A stretch of DNA of 32,362 bases from Candidatus Parcubacteria bacterium (lineage in GTDB: Bacteria; Patescibacteriota; Minisyncoccia; Phycocordibacterales; SBAW01): assembly GCA_019661855.1 (NCBI GenBank), contig JAIFWM010000007.1, positions 1 through 32,362 of the forward strand. The letters are read 5' to 3'. The position numbers were made by a program, and so were the translations under genes. How positions within the stretch are numbered: position 1 is the first letter of the stretch; each line of letters starts with the position of its first letter. Positions 28,908 to 32,362 of the stretch are shown here, piece after piece. Below the pieces are notes generated by a model. That model was given only the letters and a program-made list of their open reading frames with translations. It searched no databases and was not told the DNA's origin.

Positions 28908-30119
28908 ATGGATTTTAAATACGAAGCATTAGATCAAAATGGTAAGGCAACAAGCGGCACGTTGAGTGCCGCAACACAGGATGCGGCTATCGCTGCTCTG
29001 CAGCGTAAGGGGTTGACCATAACCTCTCTTGGAGCAGGTCCTCAAGGAATTTTTAGCAAACTCAACGCCATCAGTATCTTTAGCGGCATCTCTTCGCGAC
29101 AGTTGGTGCTCCTCTCGCGTCAAATCGCCACACTCTTCGAGGCACAGGTGTCGGCGTTGCGTATATTTAGGCTCCTCGCCGAGCAGCAGGACAAGCCTTA
29201 TTTGCAGTCGGTACTTACCGAAGTAGCAGACGACCTCCAGGGTGGTAACTCGATATCCAAATCTCTCGGTAAACACCCTAAGGTTTTTTCAAATTTTTAC
29301 ATCAACATGGTCAAAGCAGGAGAGGAGTCGGGTAAGCTCGACCAAACCTTTCTCTTCTTGGCAGACTACATCGACCGCTCCTACGAGCTGACCTCTAAGG
29401 CACGCAACGCCTTAATATATCCCGCGTTTATTATGGCAACCTTCGTGGGAGTTATGTCCCTGATGCTTACGGTGGTGATCCCAAAAATTGGAGCAATTAT
29501 TGCCGATTCGGGCCAAGAACTTCCGCTGTATACGCGTATTATCCTTGGATTTAGTAACTTTTTGGTGGACTATGGCATCTTTTTGCTCGTGGCCATCATT
29601 CTCGGAGCGTTCTTTGCTTGGAGATACAGCCAAACTCCAGCAGGGCGTATGGCATTTTCAAGTATAGCTATATCGATACCTTATGTTGGTAACTTGTATC
29701 AAAAGCTTTACCTCACTCGCATAGCCGACAACATGCACGCCATGCTTAGCTCGGGTATTTCTGCAATACGTGCACTTGAGATCACTGCCTCGGTGGTGGG
29801 AAATGATGTGTATGAGCGGATTTTGCGCGAGGCTATGGAGCAGGTAAAGGCAGGTTCCTCTATGTCTTCGACTTTTGCGCAATATCACAAAGAAATACCA
29901 TCAATCATGGTGCAGATGCTCCAGATTGGTGAAGAGACAGGAGAGTTGGGAAATATCTTGGAGCGTTTAGCTAAGTTTTATCAACGTGAGGTTTCCGCAG
30001 CGGTGGATACGCTTGTCTCCTTGATCGAGCCAGTGCTTATTGTTCTGCTTGCTTTGGGTGTAGGGTTCCTCCTTGCATCAGTGCTCCTCCCAATCTACAA
30101 CACAGCAACGAATGTGTAA
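28908..30119 (+). CDS. pilC: Type IV pilus platform protein PilC (GspF family)
   Basis: A 403-aa inner-membrane protein with two homologous GspF domains and three TM segments (about 170-195, 220-242, 372-396). Start DFKYEALDQNGKATSGTLSA is typical, as are LLSRQIATLFEAQVSALRIFRLL, NMVKAGEESGKLD in domain 1, and MLSSGISAIRALEIT with MLQIGEETGELG in domain 2. It couples PilB/PilT to the pilin fibre. Three nt after pilT. Last gene of the operon before the pilin promoter. Confidence 0.96.
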   Translation: MDFKYEALDQNGKATSGTLSAATQDAAIAALQRKGLTITSLGAGPQGIFSKLNAISIFSGISSRQLVLLSRQIATLFEAQVSALRIFRLLAEQQDKPYLQSVLTEVADDLQGGNSISKSLGKHPKVFSNFYINMVKAGEESGKLDQTFLFLADYIDRSYELTSKARNALIYPAFIMATFVGVMSLMLTVVIPKIGAIIADSGQELPLYTRIILGFSNFLVDYGIFLLVAIILGAFFAWRYSQTPAGRMAFSSIAISIPYVGNLYQKLYLTRIADNMHAMLSSGISAIRALEITASVVGNDVYERILREAMEQVKAGSSMSSTFAQYHKEIPSIMVQMLQIGEETGELGNILERLAKFYQREVSAAVDTLVSLIEPVLIVLLALGVGFLLASVLLPIYNTATNV

Positions 30120-30166
30120 GTCTGTCTGATATCCACAGGGTCTCCTTCCGGATGTGCGGCTCACGG

Positions 30167-30172
30167 TATACT
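30167..30172 (+). promoter_or_regulatory. -10 box of the first pilin gene
   Basis: TATACT in the 108-nt gap after pilC. Start near 30179, so this pilin has a leader of about 49 nt, very A/T-rich with an ATTAG/CTAAT hairpin (near 30203-30217) and no SD, unlike the leaderless second pilin. Confidence 0.55.
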
Positions 30173-30227
30173 TAAAACGTCCGTAAACTTATTTATTAAT
30201 TATTAGAAAAACGGCTAATTTAATTCT

Positions 30228-30719
30228 ATGTATAAAGGTTTTAAGCGAGGCTTCACACTCATCGAGCTTCTCGTGGTCATCGCAATTATTGGTATCTTGG
30301 CAGCTATCGTGTTGGTAGCTTTGGGTAACGTTCGTCAAAAGGGTGCAAACGCAGGTGTGGGTGCAAACCTCTCTGGTCTTCGCACTGCAGCTGAGCTTTT
30401 TAACCAAAACTCTGGTTCGAACACTTATATTGATTTCTGTGGCTCCTCAGGACAGTATGGTGGTAAACGTGCAATCGACGCCGCTAAGGCAGCAGTTGGT
30501 ATCACCACTGCAACACTTATCGACTTGGATGGTACGCCAAACACTGCTGGAGTAGCAAACACCGCAGTATGTAACGAATCTCAAACTGGTTACGCAATCG
30601 AAGTTCCACTTGCCACACCAGCAGGTCAGTATTGGTGTGTTGACTACAATGGCTTCTCAGGTACCACTACGGTTACATCGATGCCAGGCACAGACGGCAG
30701 CTACATTTCTTGTAACTAA
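30228..30719 (+). CDS. Type IV pilin, copy 1
   Basis: A 163-aa prepilin: short basic leader MYKGFKRG, cleavage after Gly, then FTLIELLVVIAIIGILAAIVLVAL, the N-terminal helix that packs into the fibre (Glu5 present). The globular part has four Cys (DFCGSS, AVCNES, YWCVDY and the last SCN), likely two disulfides. Most of the sequence is shared with copy 2. Own promoter and own terminator indicate high independent expression; probably the major pilin (inference). Confidence 0.93.
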   Translation: MYKGFKRGFTLIELLVVIAIIGILAAIVLVALGNVRQKGANAGVGANLSGLRTAAELFNQNSGSNTYIDFCGSSGQYGGKRAIDAAKAAVGITTATLIDLDGTPNTAGVANTAVCNESQTGYAIEVPLATPAGQYWCVDYNGFSGTTTVTSMPGTDGSYISCN

Positions 30720-30738
30720 GAGAAATTCTCTTCTCGAG

Positions 30739-30766
30739 AAATCCCCAGCCTTGCGGTTGGGGATTT
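30739..30766 (+). terminator. Terminator after pilin copy 1
   Basis: AAATCCCCAGCC (30739-30750), loop TTGC, GGTTGGGGATTT (30755-30766), one G-U, then TCTT. Confidence 0.88.
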
Positions 30767-30776
30767 TCTTATGCGC

Positions 30777-30782
30777 TATACT
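30777..30782 (+). promoter_or_regulatory. -10 box of the second pilin gene, leaderless
   Basis: TATACT, 7 nt before ATG 30790, just behind the terminator of pilin copy 1. Confidence 0.55.
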
Positions 30783-30789
30783 ACTAAGT

Positions 30790-31329
30790 ATGATCATTGC
30801 GTTTTTAGTAGTGTTCTATTTGCAAAACATGGTTAACTTTTTACAAAAAAACATAAAGCCTGCTTTTATGCCTGCACGAGGCTTCACGCTCATCGAGCTT
30901 CTTGTGGTCATTGCTATTATCGGTATCTTGGCAGCTATCGTGTTGGTAGCGTTAGGCAATGTTCGCAGCAAGGGAGCTAATGCTGGCATAGGTGCAAACT
31001 TAGCTAATATGCGTGCTCGGGCAGAGCTTTTTGCTCAGTCAAATAACTACTCATATGCTGGCTATTGTCTGAATACTGGACAGTACGGTGCGCGTAAGCC
31101 GCTTGATGCAGCTAAATCTGCTTCCAATCTTGTAGCGGGGGCTCCAGCTAGTGGCGCCGGAGCCAATGGGCAAGCAACATGCAACGATAGTGCTAATTCA
31201 TGGGCAGCGGAGGTGCCTCTTGCTACGCCCAACACTCAGTTTTGGTGTGTAGATTCTAACGGTTTTTCTGGCACCACTACAGTAACTTCAATGCCAGGCG
31301 CTGATAGCAGTAACACTACTTGCAACTAA
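30790..31329 (+). CDS. Type IV pilin, copy 2
   Basis: Paralog of copy 1: the shared blocks are RGFTLIELLVVIAIIGILAA, GNVRSKGANAGIGANL, CLNTGQYGARKPLDAAK, and GFSGTTTVTSMPG near the end, again with four Cys. The start is uncertain. ATG 30790 follows the -10 by 7 nt and gives 179 aa with a 31-residue, partly hydrophobic prepeptide (MIIAFLVVFYLQNM at its start); ATG 30829 or ATG 30868 (MPARGFTLIE) would give ordinary short leaders. No SD marks any of them. Stop overlaps the third pilin gene (TAATG). Confidence 0.88.
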   Translation: MIIAFLVVFYLQNMVNFLQKNIKPAFMPARGFTLIELLVVIAIIGILAAIVLVALGNVRSKGANAGIGANLANMRARAELFAQSNNYSYAGYCLNTGQYGARKPLDAAKSASNLVAGAPASGAGANGQATCNDSANSWAAEVPLATPNTQFWCVDSNGFSGTTTVTSMPGADSSNTTCN

Positions 31330-31868
31330 TGAATATTTTTAAAAAAACACGCGGGTTTACTCTCATCGAACTTTTGGTAGTCATTGCTATCATTGGCATT
31401 TTGGCAAGTGTCATTATTGCTAACGTCTCAGGCTCAAAGTCTAAAGGCCGCGACGCCAAGCGTGTAGCAGATATTAAAAATATCCAAGTAGCTCTCGAAC
31501 TTTACTACAACGACAATGGATTTTACCCGCTCACTGTTGTCTCCATGGTGCCAACTTATATCCCGATTGAACCCAAAGATCCAACCGACAACACCACCCC
31601 GTACAAATATAGCGCTGTTAGTACTATTGCTGGGGGTAACGCGTGTGTGACCACACCAAGTAACCGCAATAAATATCACCTTGCTGCGGTGATGGAAAAT
31701 AACTCTCAGTCCAACACCGCTTTGGGTCAAGATGTTGACTACGACAGAGCTGCTTACAGCCACTTTGCCTGCAGTGGTACTGGCGCCGATTTTCACGGCA
31801 ATGCAAATAACTGTACTGGTACTACTGGAACCTCTCCCAACGAAAACTGTTACGACGTCACTAACTAA
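31329..31868 (+). CDS. Pilin-like protein (GspG/minor-pilin type)
   Basis: A 179-aa prepilin: leader MNIFKKTRG, then FTLIELLVVIAIIGILASVIIANV, followed by SKGRDAKRVADIKNIQVALELYYNDNGFYP, a typical GspG/PilE segment, and a C-terminal domain with five Cys-containing spots (NACVT, FACSG, NNCTG, ENCYD). It differs from the two tandem pilins and may be a minor pilin or pseudopilin. One-base overlap with genes on both sides (TAATG), so it is translationally coupled with pilin 2 and pilD. Confidence 0.9.
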   Translation: MNIFKKTRGFTLIELLVVIAIIGILASVIIANVSGSKSKGRDAKRVADIKNIQVALELYYNDNGFYPLTVVSMVPTYIPIEPKDPTDNTTPYKYSAVSTIAGGNACVTTPSNRNKYHLAAVMENNSQSNTALGQDVDYDRAAYSHFACSGTGADFHGNANNCTGTTGTSPNENCYDVTN

Positions 31869-32362
31869 TGGATTTGTACGCGCTCTTCTTTGTAGGGGCG
31901 CTTGGCGCCATTATAGGTAGCTTTCTTAATGCACTCTCCTTTAGGTTTAATACCGGCAAGAGCATGTTGGGGAGATCTCGCTGCATGCACTGTCGCCACG
32001 AACTTGGAGTGCTCGACCTAGTACCCATTTTTTCCTATCTTGCACTAGGAGCTCGCTGCAGATATTGCAAAGCTAAAATTTCTATACAATATCCGCTGGT
32101 AGAGATAGCTGCGCTTGCACTTGCGATACTAACCTACGCTAACCACCCAGATCCTTTGTGGTTTATGTTTTGGCTCGTGGTGTGGATGGTCCTCCTTTTT
32201 ACCGTTGTGTATGACATACGGCACACGATTATCCCTTGGTCGTGCTCACTTTCTCTTCTTGCTCTTTCACTTTTCTATATTTATTCCATCCAACCAACCG
32301 TTTTTGATCTTCTAGCAGGACCACTTCTTGCGCTGCCACTTTTTTCTATATCGCTCCTCTCC
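31868..32362 (+). CDS. pilD: Prepilin peptidase PilD, N-terminal part (cut by window edge)
   Basis: The frame is open from ATG 31868 to the end of the window (165 codons). It has GAIIGSFLNALSFR, the zinc-binding pairs Cys39-x-x-Cys42 and Cys64-x-x-Cys67, SIQYPLVE, and the first catalytic Asp in VVYDIRHTIIP (Asp116), all typical of A24 prepilin peptidases. The second active-site motif GxGD lies beyond the window. It cleaves and N-methylates the pilins encoded just upstream. Confidence 0.94.
   Translation, partial: MDLYALFFVGALGAIIGSFLNALSFRFNTGKSMLGRSRCMHCRHELGVLDLVPIFSYLALGARCRYCKAKISIQYPLVEIAALALAILTYANHPDPLWFMFWLVVWMVLLFTVVYDIRHTIIPWSCSLSLLALSLFYIYSIQPTVFDLLAGPLLALPLFSISLLS

Noticed and set aside
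1..32362. CRISPR array, insertion sequence, prophage or integrase
   Set aside because: No regularly spaced repeats, transposase, integrase or phage structural genes were seen in any frame.
1..32362. Alternative genetic code (TGA as Gly, as in some CPR)
   Set aside because: TGA acts as a normal stop in pilN and in the sigma gene, and no conserved protein is interrupted by TGA.

Overview
The window looks like a chromosomal segment of a Patescibacteria/CPR bacterium, probably of the Parcubacteria (Paceibacteria) type. This is inferred from gene content: a compact genome, a rare-pilus-type IV pilus operon with several pilins, an ECF-like sigma factor followed by a DUF5667-like partner, an SWEET-like PQ-loop protein, a GT-C glycosyltransferase and many very small proteins. 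The code is standard (TGA is a stop, for example in pilN). Most genes have no Shine-Dalgarno (SD) sequence. Instead a -10 box sits 6-8 nt before the start codon, so many mRNAs should be leaderless.

Layout. Bases 1-2.5 kb: end of ndk, a structured small RNA, a beta-CASP metallo-beta-lactamase nuclease and a SLOG/LOG-fold protein. 2.5-3.6 kb (minus): infC-rpmI-rplT. 3.7-6.5 kb (minus): two exported proteins, one with five Ig-like repeats and an Asp/His-rich tail. 6.6-7.5 kb (minus): smpB and the tmRNA gene ssrA, the trans-translation pair. 7.5-9.5 kb: ftsH. 9.5-15.7 kb: an accessory-looking stretch around the housekeeping genes tRNA-Ile(UAU), recG and malic enzyme; it holds a cytosine-deaminase-like amidohydrolase, two tandem paralogous secreted proteins and a 188-aa unknown, all four with strong SD sequences. 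15.8-19.4 kb: sigma factor and DUF5667-like partner, PQ-loop protein, flavodoxin-fold reductase, membrane protein, tRNA-Ser(GCU), DUF6496-like protein and EVE-domain protein. 19.4-21.3 kb: a DEAD-box helicase behind a consensus promoter and a folded leader that buries its SD, then tiny Cys-rich proteins and a small membrane protein. 21.4-23.2 kb: GT-C enzyme and comF. 23.2 kb to the end: pilM-pilN-pilO-pilP-like-pilB-pilT-pilC, three pilin-like genes and the start of the prepilin peptidase gene.

How it works together. The last 9 kb encodes an almost complete type IV pilus: PilM/N/O/P-like alignment complex, PilB extension and PilT retraction motors, PilC platform, pilins and PilD. comF, linked to DNA uptake in other bacteria, is transcribed divergently from pilM from overlapping -10 boxes, which suggests a link to natural transformation. 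The main candidates for new biology are the leaderless-promoter grammar and the contrasting SD-bearing genes, the folded RNA at 298-447, the helicase leader, the tandem secreted paralogs, and the micro-proteins at 20780-21075.
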